Assembly: GCF_026239675.1 (NCBI RefSeq)
Contig: NZ_JAPIVQ010000009.1
Span: forward strand, 62,001-126,000
Direction of reading: 5' to 3'
From: Pedobacter sp. PLR
Lineage (GTDB): Bacteria; Bacteroidota; Bacteroidia; Sphingobacteriales; Sphingobacteriaceae
DNA: 64,000 nucleotides
Part shown: in pieces, positions 43,163 to 52,869 of the stretch
Position numbering within the stretch: position 1 is the first letter of the stretch
Layout: the number at the start of each line of letters is the position of its first letter
Made by a program: the position numbers and the translations under genes
Notes under the pieces: model-generated
The model's input: only the letters and a program-made list of their open reading frames with translations
What the model was told of the DNA's origin: nothing
The model's database searches: none

Positions 43163-44641
43163 ATGTTATTACTGGGAATAGACATTGGAACTTCTTCCAT
43201 TAAAGTGGCCATCGTAGATGCACAAACGCAGCAAATCATTGTTACCGCGCAGTATCCGGAGGAAGAAGCGACCATCCATGCCCCCCATCCGGGATGGGCT
43301 GAACAAGATCCGGAGCTTTGGTGGGCACATGCCCAACAAGCTTTTGCGCTTTGCAAAAAGAAAGCTAATTTCCAGCCACTGGACATTGCTGCGATTGGTA
43401 TTGCCTATCAAATGCATGGGTTAGTGCTTGTCGACAAAGACCAGCAGCTCCTTAGAAACAGCATTATTTGGTGCGATAGCAGAGCGGTAGCTCTTGGTAA
43501 CGAAGCATATGATCAATTAGGCCATGACTATTGTCTGAGTCATTTCCTAAATTCCCCGGGCAATTTCACTGCTTCAAAGCTGGCCTGGGTGAAAGAAAAC
43601 GAACCGGAATGCTATGCTAAAATTGATAAAGTGATGCTTCCCGGTGATTTTATCGCTATGAAACTTTGTTCAAGCGTGACCACTAGTATCTCCGCCCTGT
43701 CAGAAGGCGTTTTCTGGGACTTTCAATCAGATACTTTGTCGGACGCCTTGATGGCCCATTACGGCTTTGACCGGGAACTCATCCCCGAAATCAAACCCGT
43801 ATTCTCAGAACACGGTCAGGTAAGTGCCGCCTCTGCACAGTTACTGGGCTTAAAACCTGGTATTCCGGTGAGTTATAAATCCGGAGATCAGCCCAATAAT
43901 GCACTCTCGCTGAATGTTTTGGAACCCGGAGAAGTTGCTGCCACCGCAGGCACTTCTGGTGTGATCTATGGCGTAAGTGACCAATTAGCTTACGATCCGC
44001 AGTCCAGGGTAAACACTTTTGCCCATGTCAACTATACCGAAAGTGAGAAAAGATTAGGTATTCTACTCTGTATCAACGGAACAGGCAGTATGAACCGCTG
44101 GGCTAAAAGTCTGCTGGCGCAGGGCAGTTCTTACAACGACATCAATACCGCAGCAAAGAAAATCGCAATTGGTGCAGAGGGATTACGAATATTACCATTT
44201 GGAAATGGTGCAGAACGAATGCTCAACAATAAGATTGTAGGTGGTCATTTAGAAAATATTGATTTCAACCTGCACAGTACCCCTCATATCTTCAGGGCGG
44301 TACAGGAAGGAATTGCCTTTGCTTTTCGCTATGGACTGGACATTATGCGCGGTAATGGACTTCAACCTAAGGTGATCAGGGCCGGAAAAGCGAATCTTTT
44401 TCTCAGTAATCTGTTCCTCGAGGCATTTGTGAACAGCACAGGCGTTCCCGTAGAACTTTATGACAATGATGGTAGTGTTGGCGCTGCTTTAGGTGCCGGT
44501 ATCGGAGCCGGAACGTATCGTAATTCCGCAGCCGCTTTTAGCAATATCAAGCCGGTTCAACTGGTAGAACCAAACGCTGGTCTCAACTATGAACCGGTAT
44601 ATCAGGACTGGCTACAAATATTAAAGTCAAAGATTAATTAA
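43163..44641 (+). CDS. xylB: Xylulokinase (FGGY family)
   Basis: 492 residues. GIDIGTSSIKVAIVDAQTQQ at the N terminus is the phosphate 1 loop of the sugar-kinase fold. HPGWAEQDPELWWAH, QMHGLVLVDKDQ, SIIWCDSRA and SALSEGVFWDF are xylulokinase-type features; the ATP-binding part has GTSGVIYGVS and GDNDGSVGAALGAG-like segments near the C terminus. It makes D-xylulose-5-phosphate with ATP, feeding the pentose phosphate pathway. It is the first gene of the xylose operon. Confidence 0.93.
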   Translation: MLLLGIDIGTSSIKVAIVDAQTQQIIVTAQYPEEEATIHAPHPGWAEQDPELWWAHAQQAFALCKKKANFQPLDIAAIGIAYQMHGLVLVDKDQQLLRNSIIWCDSRAVALGNEAYDQLGHDYCLSHFLNSPGNFTASKLAWVKENEPECYAKIDKVMLPGDFIAMKLCSSVTTSISALSEGVFWDFQSDTLSDALMAHYGFDRELIPEIKPVFSEHGQVSAASAQLLGLKPGIPVSYKSGDQPNNALSLNVLEPGEVAATAGTSGVIYGVSDQLAYDPQSRVNTFAHVNYTESEKRLGILLCINGTGSMNRWAKSLLAQGSSYNDINTAAKKIAIGAEGLRILPFGNGAERMLNNKIVGGHLENIDFNLHSTPHIFRAVQEGIAFAFRYGLDIMRGNGLQPKVIRAGKANLFLSNLFLEAFVNSTGVPVELYDNDGSVGAALGAGIGAGTYRNSAAAFSNIKPVQLVEPNAGLNYEPVYQDWLQILKSKIN

Positions 44642-44762
44642 AAATACATAATATATTAGTTTACAATAACTAAAGACAAAACAAAAACACACAAAACCAT
44701 CCCTCTAACCAGGGTAAAATCAACCCGTAAAAAATAAAGATTAACCTAATAATAGAACCACA

Positions 44763-46094
44763 ATGACAACAGTAACCACAGGAGAAAAGGAATTTTTTAA
44801 AGGAATCGGACAAGTAAAATTCGAAGGATTAAACTCAGACAACCCATTGGCATTTCGCTGGTACGACGAAAATAGAATCATTGCAGGAAAGACGATGAAA
44901 GAACACCTGCGTTTTGCCTGCGCCTACTGGCATTCTTTTGTAGCCACAGGCGGAGACCCATTCGGGGAACCAACCATCATCCATCCATGGAATGAAAAAA
45001 CAGATGCCGTAGAACGCGCAAAAGATAAAATGGATGCAGCTTTTGAGTTCATCACCAAAATGAACCTGCCTTATTACTGCTTTCATGATGTAGATCTGAT
45101 CGATTACACGAATGATATTCATGAAAATGAAAGACGTTTACAAGCAATTGTAGACTATGCAAAACAAAAACAAGCCGCCAGTGGCGTAAAATTACTTTGG
45201 GGAACGGCCAACCTTTTCTCTCATCGCCGTTACATGAATGGTGCCGCTACCAACCCTGATTTCCATGTATTAGCACATGGTGCAGCACAGGTGAAATCGG
45301 CTTTAGATGCCACAATAGCCCTTGGCGGCGAAAATTATGTATTCTGGGGAGGTCGTGAAGGCTATATGAGCTTGCTGAACACCAATATGAAACGTGAACA
45401 GGAACACATGGCTAAATTCTTGCACTCGGCTAAAGATTACGCCCGAAAACAAGGCTTTAAAGGAACGTTCTTTATTGAACCTAAACCCTGCGAACCTTCT
45501 AAACATCAATACGATTATGATTCAGCAACAGTGAGCAATTTCCTTCGCCAATACGGTTTAATGGATGATTTTAAACTGAATATTGAAGTGAACCATGCCA
45601 CACTTGCCGGTCATACTTTCCAACATGAGCTACAGGTAGCTGCCGACGCAGGTTTACTGGGCTCTATGGATGCCAACAGAGGTGATTATCAGAATGGCTG
45701 GGATACCGATCAGTTCCCAAACAACATCAATGAGCTTACAGAAGCGATGTTAATCGTACTTGAAGCCAATGGATTGCAAGGCGGAGGAATCAATTTCGAC
45801 GCAAAAATCAGAAGAAACTCTACCGATCCTGCGGACCTGTTTCATGCACATATCGGAGGAATGGACACTTTTGCAAGAGCATTAGTTACCGCAGATCAGG
45901 TCCTTCAAAACTCGGATTACCTGAAAATCAGAAGCAACCGTTACGCTTCATTTGACCAGGGGGCCGGAAAAGATTTTGAAAATGGTAAACTGAACCTGGA
46001 AGACCTGCGCAACTATGCTATTGAAAAAGGAGAACCTAAAACGATAAGCGGCCAACAGGAGCTATTGGAAAACATCATTAACAGATTCATTTAA
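44763..46094 (+). CDS. xylA: Xylose isomerase
   Basis: 443 residues, the length of the class II isomerases. FKGIGQVKFEGLNSDNPLAFRWY at the N terminus is typical. The active-site His is in YYCFHDVDL (about 102), metal ligands are in IEPKPCEPSKHQYDYD (about 238) and DANRGDYQNGWDTDQFP (about 300), and FDAKIRRNSTDPADLFHAHIGGMDTFARAL lies near the end. It turns D-xylose into D-xylulose with divalent metal. It lies 121 bases after xylB and 20 bases before the symporter gene. Confidence 0.97.
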   Translation: MTTVTTGEKEFFKGIGQVKFEGLNSDNPLAFRWYDENRIIAGKTMKEHLRFACAYWHSFVATGGDPFGEPTIIHPWNEKTDAVERAKDKMDAAFEFITKMNLPYYCFHDVDLIDYTNDIHENERRLQAIVDYAKQKQAASGVKLLWGTANLFSHRRYMNGAATNPDFHVLAHGAAQVKSALDATIALGGENYVFWGGREGYMSLLNTNMKREQEHMAKFLHSAKDYARKQGFKGTFFIEPKPCEPSKHQYDYDSATVSNFLRQYGLMDDFKLNIEVNHATLAGHTFQHELQVAADAGLLGSMDANRGDYQNGWDTDQFPNNINELTEAMLIVLEANGLQGGGINFDAKIRRNSTDPADLFHAHIGGMDTFARALVTADQVLQNSDYLKIRSNRYASFDQGAGKDFENGKLNLEDLRNYAIEKGEPKTISGQQELLENIINRFI

Positions 46095-46114
46095 AACCAA
46101 ATAACCCAACCCAT

Positions 46115-47803
46115 ATGAACTCATTGAGTACGTACGACTATGTCGTTTTTCTGGTTTATTTTCTGATTGTTTCGGTTTATGGCTGGTCGGTTTATAAGAA
46201 GAAGCAAGCCCATAAAGAGAATTCAAAAGACTTCTTTCTGGCGAAAGACTCGCTAACCTGGTGGGCAATTGGAGCTTCTCTAATCGCTTCAAATATCTCA
46301 GCCGAGCAATTTATCGGAATGAGTGGCTCCGGCTTCACTATGGGCCTTGCAATCGCTACGTATGAATGGATGGCTGCTGCAACCCTCATTATTGTTGCTG
46401 TGTTTTTCATTCCGGTGTATCTGAAAAACAAAATTTACACCATGCCTCAATTTCTTGGGCAACGTTACAACAGCACAGTTGCCATGATTATGGCGGTATT
46501 CTGGTTGTTGTTATATGTAGTGGTAAACCTGACCTCGATCCTTTACCTGGGTGCATTGGCCATCAACAGCATTTCCGGCATCAATACCACGGCCTGTATG
46601 TATGTGCTTGCCGTGTTTGCCATCATCATCACCCTTGGGGGTATGAAAGTAATCGGATACACAGATGTGATTCAGGTTTTCTTTTTAATCTTAGGTGGTC
46701 TGGCCACTACTTATCTGGCCCTGGAACTGGTAGCCACTCATTTTGGTACCTCTGGTGTGTTAAACGGACTGGCGATGGTGAAAGAAAAAGCCTCAGATCA
46801 TTTCCATATGGTTTTCAAACAGGAAAATCCGCATTATATGGATCTACCCGGTTTAACCGTGTTGATTGGTGGAATGTGGATTGTGAATCTGAACTACTGG
46901 GGTTGCAATCAATACATCACGCAAAGGGCTTTGGGTGCTGATTTGAAAACCGCCAGATCGGGTTTACTATTCGCCGCTTTCCTGAAATTACTGATGCCGA
47001 TTATCGTGGTATTGCCAGGTATTGCCGCTTATGTGCTTTACAAGGAAGGTTATGGTAATTTCCATACAGCGATGATGAAAAACGGTGAATTGAACGCGGA
47101 TTCTGCTTACCCGGTATTGCTCAACCTGCTTCCTGCCGGACTAAAAGGACTTTCATTCGCCGCATTAACCGCAGCAATTGTGGCCTCTCTGGCTGGTAAA
47201 GCAAATAGTATTGCCACTATCTTCACACTGGATATCTACAAAAAAGTGATTAGTAAAGACGCCAATGAACATAAACAAGTGGTGGTGGGCAGAATCACGG
47301 TCGTGGTAGCGATGTTACTGGCTATTGTTATTGCACCACAATTGGGAATTGACAAAAAAGGTGGCTTCCAGTTTATTCAGGAGTACACCGGCTTCGTTTC
47401 GCCTGGTATTTTCGCGATGTTCTTGCTTGGCTTTTTCTGGAAAAGGACCACTTCTAATGCCGCATTGTTCGCTACAATCGGAGGATTTCTATTGTCTGTA
47501 GGGTTTAAAGCCCTGCCTAACTTCTGTAATCTGGAAGGATTGAGCAGTTGGGGATTCTCTAAATTAGCCGTACAAAAAGATGGTAGTATGATTTATGAAA
47601 TTCCTTTTCTGGACAGAATGGGCTTTGTTTTTATCATCTGCGTTATTGCGATGGTCATCATCAGCTTATTTGAAAATAGAAAAGGCGTAAATCCTAAAGG
47701 ATTAGATGTAGACCGCGGAATGTTTAAAACCAATGCAGGTTTTACCGCAGGAGCACTGATCATTATCGGAATCATCATTGCCCTCTACAGTATTTTCTGG
47801 TAG
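46115..47803 (+). CDS. Sodium:sugar symporter (SSS family), likely for xylose
   Basis: 562 residues with about 13-14 membrane helices. The family signature is present: SLIASNISAEQFIGMSGSGF (about 52-71), GYTDVIQVFFLILGGL, NYWGCNQYITQRALGA (about 263-278) and LSFAALTAAIVASLAGKANS. It is a sodium-driven sugar transporter of the inner membrane. The xylose role is drawn from its place as the third gene behind xylB and xylA; the sequence itself would also fit glucose or galactose. Confidence 0.9.
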   Translation: MNSLSTYDYVVFLVYFLIVSVYGWSVYKKKQAHKENSKDFFLAKDSLTWWAIGASLIASNISAEQFIGMSGSGFTMGLAIATYEWMAAATLIIVAVFFIPVYLKNKIYTMPQFLGQRYNSTVAMIMAVFWLLLYVVVNLTSILYLGALAINSISGINTTACMYVLAVFAIIITLGGMKVIGYTDVIQVFFLILGGLATTYLALELVATHFGTSGVLNGLAMVKEKASDHFHMVFKQENPHYMDLPGLTVLIGGMWIVNLNYWGCNQYITQRALGADLKTARSGLLFAAFLKLLMPIIVVLPGIAAYVLYKEGYGNFHTAMMKNGELNADSAYPVLLNLLPAGLKGLSFAALTAAIVASLAGKANSIATIFTLDIYKKVISKDANEHKQVVVGRITVVVAMLLAIVIAPQLGIDKKGGFQFIQEYTGFVSPGIFAMFLLGFFWKRTTSNAALFATIGGFLLSVGFKALPNFCNLEGLSSWGFSKLAVQKDGSMIYEIPFLDRMGFVFIICVIAMVIISLFENRKGVNPKGLDVDRGMFKTNAGFTAGALIIIGIIIALYSIFW

Positions 47804-47821
47804 ATTTTAAGACGTTCTCCT

Positions 47822-47875
47822 AACCGGGATATTTCGATAAGACTTTTCTTTTCGGAGTATCCCGGTTTTTTATTT
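47822..47875 (+). terminator. Intrinsic terminator of the xylose operon
   Basis: AACCGGGATA (47822-47831) pairs with TATCCCGGTT (47858-47867), then a T-run. The loop is about 26 bases. It lies 19 bases after the symporter stop. Confidence 0.75.
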
Positions 47876-48051
47876 TGTATGATCTTCATCCGGTAAGGCT
47901 AGCTGCCGCCATGGAGTTCCTGTTTTTCGAAAACATTATAGTTCGAATCCGTGTTAACCCTTGAACCGGATTCTTTTAAAGGAAAACTGATTTAGATTCT
48001 ATCTTTCGTTTCTTTTCTAAGATTATCCGTATTTTGGAATAAATCTACTCA

Positions 48052-48873
48052 ATGAATTCTCTATTTACCCCGATGCTTTTATCAACCTTATTTCGCTTTT
48101 TTCTGGCGAAATCCTCCACAAAATTAAGACCTGCTGCGCTTGTTTTATTTTTACTCCTATGCTGCAATAATCTTACGCTCTTTGCTCAGGAACAGCAAAC
48201 GACCTCAGAAGTTGCCAGGCAAAATATGCCAAAAGAAGAAAAGCCAGATGGGCTGATCATAGAAAAAGGGCTAAGATTCAATATTCTTACCTTTTCACTG
48301 AGCAGCCGGAACGCCGTAAATGACAATAACCTTTTTGTCAATTATCTTGATCAAAAGAAAAACAGCTGGTCTGTCCGTGCTGATGGAGGTTATATTATAA
48401 AAAAGAACCTCGGTGTTGGTTTGGGCTTATCCTACGGACAATCAAAAGACAACAATCTGATTAAGAACAGTGATGGGAACTTAACCAGTAACAAAAGCTT
48501 TTCGAATAACTATGGCGTTAGACCTTTCATCAAGAATTTCATCCCTCTGGATCGTAAAAACAGGTTTTACATTGTCAATCAAACTGAAATCCAATTGTTA
48601 TTCGACCGTTCTATCAAAGAAAGTGTTGTTGATGAAATCCTGACCCGAACCTATACTTCAAAAGATACTTACGGGGTTGGATTAAGACCGGGATTGATGA
48701 TCTTTATTGTGAAAAACTTCGCATTTGAGACTACTGTCGACATTTTTGGTATCAACACGACTATTGAACGTGGGCATGCTACCGGAAAACCGGATTCCAG
48801 GGTAACCACTACGGATATGAACTTTAAAATCAACATCCTGAAAATCGGTTTCGGTTTTTCTACTTATTTCTAA
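48052..48873 (+). CDS. Outer-membrane beta-barrel protein
   Basis: 273 residues. A signal peptide (LRPAALVLFLLLCCNNLTLFAQ) is followed by a short helix and eight or so amphipathic strands: RFNILTFSLSSRN, NSWSVRADGGYIIKKNLGVGLGLSYG, GVRPFIKNFIPLDRKNRFYIV, GVGLRPGLMIFIVKNFAFETTV, and an end of FGFSTYF, which is the normal C-terminal aromatic of barrels. The size is an OmpA- or OmpW-like barrel. No partner domain. The PCMD lipoprotein gene follows after 29 bases, so they likely form one operon. Confidence 0.8.
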   Translation: MNSLFTPMLLSTLFRFFLAKSSTKLRPAALVLFLLLCCNNLTLFAQEQQTTSEVARQNMPKEEKPDGLIIEKGLRFNILTFSLSSRNAVNDNNLFVNYLDQKKNSWSVRADGGYIIKKNLGVGLGLSYGQSKDNNLIKNSDGNLTSNKSFSNNYGVRPFIKNFIPLDRKNRFYIVNQTEIQLLFDRSIKESVVDEILTRTYTSKDTYGVGLRPGLMIFIVKNFAFETTVDIFGINTTIERGHATGKPDSRVTTTDMNFKINILKIGFGFSTYF

Positions 48874-48902
48874 TTGGTTTTTCTACTTATTACTAAACGA
48901 AC

Positions 48903-49964
48903 ATGTTAAATTATAGATCCCTCCTTTTTGTATTTGCCGGAACACTGTTACTGTCTTCAGGATGCGTAAAGGAGACGTATTTTGGAAAATCTGCGTTCAA
49001 GAAAATTCTTTATTTCACCGTTTCAAATGAAACTGGTACTACTTCTATTAACCAGGACAGTTTAATTATCCGCCTTAATGTGGATGCGAAGGCTGATCTG
49101 ACGAAGTTGTTTGCAGATTCGGTCCAGCTTTCCACCTATGCGCAATTGAGTCCGGGTGTTCGCGTTCCTCAGGATTTCAGTAAACCAGTTCGGTATACGG
49201 TAATTGCAGAAGATGGCAGTCAGGCGGTTTATACCGTGTTAGTGACTAAACAATCTGCAAATCCACAGCTCAGTAATTCTAATTTCAACGACTGGTATAC
49301 TCCAAACGGGAAGAACTATAAACAACCTGGATTGGATGCAAACACAGAATGGGCGACTGGAAATGACGGCGTAGTAAGTCTTTCTTCTGCCAATACCACT
49401 CCTGTTGAAATTGCTCCGGGTGATCTCGCCGCTAAAATGGTCACCAAAGATCTGGGTGTTTTAGCGCAGTTAACCGGTCAGCGTATGGGTGCTGGAACTT
49501 TATTTACTGGCACATTTAAGCTGGATTTAGCTAATCCCTTAAATTCCGCAAAATTTGGTATTGCTTACACCTCAAGACCGAAAAGTTTTACGGTAAGCTA
49601 TAAATATGCTCCGGGTACGGTTTATAAAAACGGATCAGGTCAGGTTTTGAATAGGCCGGACAGCTGTGATATTTACCTGTTACTGGAAAACAGAAACGGA
49701 CAAGTAGTTAAAAGAGCTGCTACCGCCTGGTTCAGATCTCCGGATACGGTTAATGACCTGACGAAAATCACCATTCCATTGGTTTATGGCACTTTACCGG
49801 CTGGCAGTCCAGGCTATCAGCTTCCTGCTAACGGTTTATTTGCTGATGCTAATGAGGCCATCACACACCTCAGTATTATATTCTCTTCGAGCGCTTCCGG
49901 AGCGAAATATGAAGGTGGGGTAAATAGCACATTGGAAGTCGATAACCTGGTGCTGAATTATTAA
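48903..49964 (+). CDS. PCMD domain lipoprotein (putative carbohydrate-metabolism domain)
   Basis: 353 residues. The signal ends TLLLSSGC (lipobox). An N-terminal Ig-like repeat runs to about residue 120 (RYTVIAEDGSQAVYTVLVT). The rest is the PCMD fold: SNFNDWYTPNGKNYKQPG, TEWATGNDGVVSLSS, TGTFKLDLANPLNSAKFG and ITHLSIIFSSSASGAKYEGG. PCMD proteins are found on Bacteroidota surfaces, often in glycan loci, and the function is not known. It lies 29 bases behind the barrel gene. Confidence 0.82.
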   Translation: MLNYRSLLFVFAGTLLLSSGCVKETYFGKSAFKKILYFTVSNETGTTSINQDSLIIRLNVDAKADLTKLFADSVQLSTYAQLSPGVRVPQDFSKPVRYTVIAEDGSQAVYTVLVTKQSANPQLSNSNFNDWYTPNGKNYKQPGLDANTEWATGNDGVVSLSSANTTPVEIAPGDLAAKMVTKDLGVLAQLTGQRMGAGTLFTGTFKLDLANPLNSAKFGIAYTSRPKSFTVSYKYAPGTVYKNGSGQVLNRPDSCDIYLLLENRNGQVVKRAATAWFRSPDTVNDLTKITIPLVYGTLPAGSPGYQLPANGLFADANEAITHLSIIFSSSASGAKYEGGVNSTLEVDNLVLNY

Positions 49965-49990
49965 GTAATTCTAAACACATGCGGGTCGCT

Positions 49991-50040
49991 AATGAGAAAA
50001 CCCCTCAATTTCCATAAGGAACCTGAGGGGTTTTCTCATT
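49991..50040. terminator. Bidirectional terminator with a perfect 17-bp stem
   Basis: AATGAGAAAACCCCTCA (49991-50007) and its complement at 50024-50040. It lies between the PCMD gene and the convergent methyltransferase gene and can serve both. Confidence 0.8.
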
Positions 50041-50054
50041 AATGGTTTGCCTGA

Positions 50055-50795
50055 TCAATTCCCGGCTTTAACAGCAGAAATCATTAAAAATATTGGCCTT
50101 TTGTTTTCAGCTTCCATTTCCGGATAAGCGGCTACCGTTTCTTCAGAAGGCTTTGGCTCGGATACCTGTTGAATCACAAATCCCGCAGCAATTAAGGCAT
50201 TGAAGGTGTTTTCCAGGGTTCTATGATATTTTACCACGGTATGCCCCAAAAAGCTGGTATGTCTGATCCCCTGCTCCTGATACTGGTCTACCGGCCAATG
50301 CAGGATCTCTCCTTTTTCATTTCTTATCCAATCCTGTTCGGCTCTTGCGGTAAATATAGGGTGCTCCTGAGAAAAAATAAAGCTTCCTCCGGGTTTGAGA
50401 CAATAGTTGATCTTTTGAAGGCTGGATTGAAAGTCTTTCACATAGTGAAAAGCCAAAGAGCTGATAACCACATCAAATTCTTCTTTTGAAAAGTCGATAT
50501 CTTCAATTGCCTGCTGCAGGTATTTAATCTGAAGACCTTCGGATTTCTCTTTCGCTATTTTCAGCATCTTCTCTGAGAGGTCAACACCTACTACCTGATC
50601 AGCACCCTGTTCTTTGGCATAAATGCAATGCCAACCGAAGCCGCAGCCCAGGTCAAGCAGATTTTTACCTTTGAAATCGGGCAGCATTTTTTGCAATACA
50701 TGCCATTCTCCGGCAGCATTTAGTCCCCCAACAGAACGTGGCATTTGTCCGTAATTATCAAAGAAATCAGGATCATCATATTTATTCTCTCTCAT
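50055..50795 (-). CDS. Class I SAM-dependent methyltransferase
   Basis: 246 residues. GKNLLDLGCGFGWHCIYAKEQG (about 38-60) and VVGVDLSEKMLKIAKEK are motif I and post-I of the Rossmann methyltransferase fold; FDVVISSLAFHYVKDF is motif II-like. The target (small molecule or protein) is not readable; the size resembles small-molecule or quinone-type enzymes. It follows the GGT-type gene by 28 bases on the same strand, upstream of it in the minus direction, so it may share a transcript. Confidence 0.88.
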   Translation of the reverse strand: MRENKYDDPDFFDNYGQMPRSVGGLNAAGEWHVLQKMLPDFKGKNLLDLGCGFGWHCIYAKEQGADQVVGVDLSEKMLKIAKEKSEGLQIKYLQQAIEDIDFSKEEFDVVISSLAFHYVKDFQSSLQKINYCLKPGGSFIFSQEHPIFTARAEQDWIRNEKGEILHWPVDQYQEQGIRHTSFLGHTVVKYHRTLENTFNALIAAGFVIQQVSEPKPSEETVAAYPEMEAENKRPIFLMISAVKAGN

Positions 50796-50823
50796 TGGTG
50801 TTTTTCGTTAATAGTGTTTTCAA

Positions 50824-52713
50824 TTACCAGCCAATCCCATAATCTTCGCCATGATTACTGGAACCACCCCAAAGGCTGCCATGTTTCCAATCGAAATAAA
50901 TCGCATTAATCGGGCCACTGGTCCGCGCGCCAAAGCTCAATATGTAGCCCATTTTTTGAAGCGCCTCACGTGTAGCAGATGGTGTGTTATTATTGAGTAA
51001 GATTTGTCCCGGCTTAGGCATCCGGTCTTCGGTTTTTGTTCCCCCTAAAGATAGCCAAAGTTGGTTGGTATTAATATTTGCCGCTTCGGAGGCTTGTTGT
51101 ACGTTCATTCCAAACTCTGTTACGTTCAGGAAAAACTGTAACAGATTCTGATCCTGGGTATCTCCGCCCTGTACGGCAGAGGCCAAAAAGGGCTTTCCGT
51201 CTTTTAGCGCCATGGAAGGTGATAAAGTAACGCGTGGTCTTTTCCCCGGAGCAACCACATTAAAAGGGTTCAATGTGCTGTCCAACACAAAACTTTGCAT
51301 CCGCTGACTCATCCCAATCCCTGTTTCACCAGCAATACAAGCCGGAAGCCATCCACCACTTGGCGTAACGGACACGACCCAACCTTCCTTATCTGCGGCT
51401 TCGATAGAAGTCGTTCCCAACAACAACCGCTCCTGATAAAGCTCATCCGGAGAAGTATTTAATTTTCCAAGGTCGTGTTTTGGTGCAAAATTCCGTTTAG
51501 TAGTATCTAATTCATAGCCTCGTTTTTGCAGGAGCTTTAGGTAAGGATTAGTTTTCCCTTCGTATGGATATGGATTTCCTGGTCCGATGTTCGGGTCATT
51601 TTTAACAAATTGAATAAGTTTGGCGCGTTCTTTTGCATAATCCTTACTGAGTAAACCTTTAATCGGCCCAGCTGGCTTTGTAGCAGGATCTCCGTAATAA
51701 AAATCACGGTCGGCAAAGGAGAGATTCATCGCCTGATACAGGGTGTGGATGTATTTTGGACTGTTGTAACCCATTGCTTTCAGGTCAAAGTTCTCCAGAA
51801 TATTTAAAGCCTGTAGCATCACAGGGCCTTGCGTCCATTGTTGCAATTTGTAAACATCGATGCCTTTATAGTTAACCTGTAGCGGTTCCTCTTCCAGCGG
51901 TTTCCATTTGGCCAGGTCTTCCATAGTGATTAATCCGCCTTGCTCTTTGGCACCACGAACAAACTCTTTCGCGATATCACCTTTATAAAAACGGTCATAC
52001 GCCGCCATTAATGCTTCTTTTCTGGTTTTTCCTTGTTTCAACGCTTTACTTTCCGCTTCCACCATTTTCGTTAAAGTGGCCAGGAGGTCTTTTTGGACAA
52101 AGATCTCCCCTGCTTCCGGCGCTTCTCTTTTCTCTCCGGGATGCGTTAGAAACACTTTTTTACTATATGGCCATTTATTGATATGTTCTTTACCTTTTTC
52201 GATGCTGTTCGCTGCCTGAGCTTCGATCGGATAACCAGCTGCCATTTCCATCGCCGGTGCCAATACTTCTTTTAAGCTTAGTTTCCCAAAATTGACCAGC
52301 ATATAGATTAAGCCGCCCGGTGTACCGGGTGTTGTTGCAGCCAGAGGTCCATATTCAGGTGGGAAATTATAACCCTTACTTTTAAAGAACTCTACCGTAG
52401 CCCCTGTTGGCGCTACACCCATCGCATTAATTGCGATTACTTTTTTCGTCTTCGGATTATAGATCAGCGCTTGCGTTTCCCCTCCCCAGCTCAGCGTATC
52501 CCACATGGTGCAGGTAGCTGCCAACATCGCGCAAGCAGCATCAACCGCATTTCCTCCCTTTTGAAAAGTCATTGCGCCAGCTGTAGCGGCTAAAGGTTTA
52601 CCCGTAATCGCCATCCAATTGCGACCATACAATACCGGTTTTTGGGTTTGTTGCGCCGACACTGGCAATATAGCTACCGCGGAAAGACAGAGGACAGAAA
52701 ATAAATGTTTCAT
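50824..52713 (-). CDS. Gamma-glutamyltransferase family protein (exported)
   Basis: 629 residues with a signal peptide (LFSVLCLSAVAILPVSAQ). The Ntn-hydrolase fold has the autocatalytic Thr434 in the segment LLGTTSIEAADKEGW, where known enzymes have TTHxSVVD. The family splits the gamma-glutamyl bond of glutathione or related compounds after self-cleavage at that Thr. Here the residues after the Thr pair are S-I rather than H-x-S, so the true substrate may differ from glutathione. GGNAVDAACAMLAATCTMWD near the N terminus fits the family. Periplasmic. Confidence 0.88.
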   Translation of the reverse strand: MKHLFSVLCLSAVAILPVSAQQTQKPVLYGRNWMAITGKPLAATAGAMTFQKGGNAVDAACAMLAATCTMWDTLSWGGETQALIYNPKTKKVIAINAMGVAPTGATVEFFKSKGYNFPPEYGPLAATTPGTPGGLIYMLVNFGKLSLKEVLAPAMEMAAGYPIEAQAANSIEKGKEHINKWPYSKKVFLTHPGEKREAPEAGEIFVQKDLLATLTKMVEAESKALKQGKTRKEALMAAYDRFYKGDIAKEFVRGAKEQGGLITMEDLAKWKPLEEEPLQVNYKGIDVYKLQQWTQGPVMLQALNILENFDLKAMGYNSPKYIHTLYQAMNLSFADRDFYYGDPATKPAGPIKGLLSKDYAKERAKLIQFVKNDPNIGPGNPYPYEGKTNPYLKLLQKRGYELDTTKRNFAPKHDLGKLNTSPDELYQERLLLGTTSIEAADKEGWVVSVTPSGGWLPACIAGETGIGMSQRMQSFVLDSTLNPFNVVAPGKRPRVTLSPSMALKDGKPFLASAVQGGDTQDQNLLQFFLNVTEFGMNVQQASEAANINTNQLWLSLGGTKTEDRMPKPGQILLNNNTPSATREALQKMGYILSFGARTSGPINAIYFDWKHGSLWGGSSNHGEDYGIGW

Positions 52714-52869
52714 ATAAGTTGGGATCAGGCTTTAAAACTACTTATTTTCAAAAGCTACTCAAAGGACTATATAAATGAAGGTGTCACAATGTGGCTACCT
52801 GCATTGAACTAACGCTGCGTTTTCGATCGTTTAATATATGGGCGGCCTATGAGAATGCCATTGATACGC

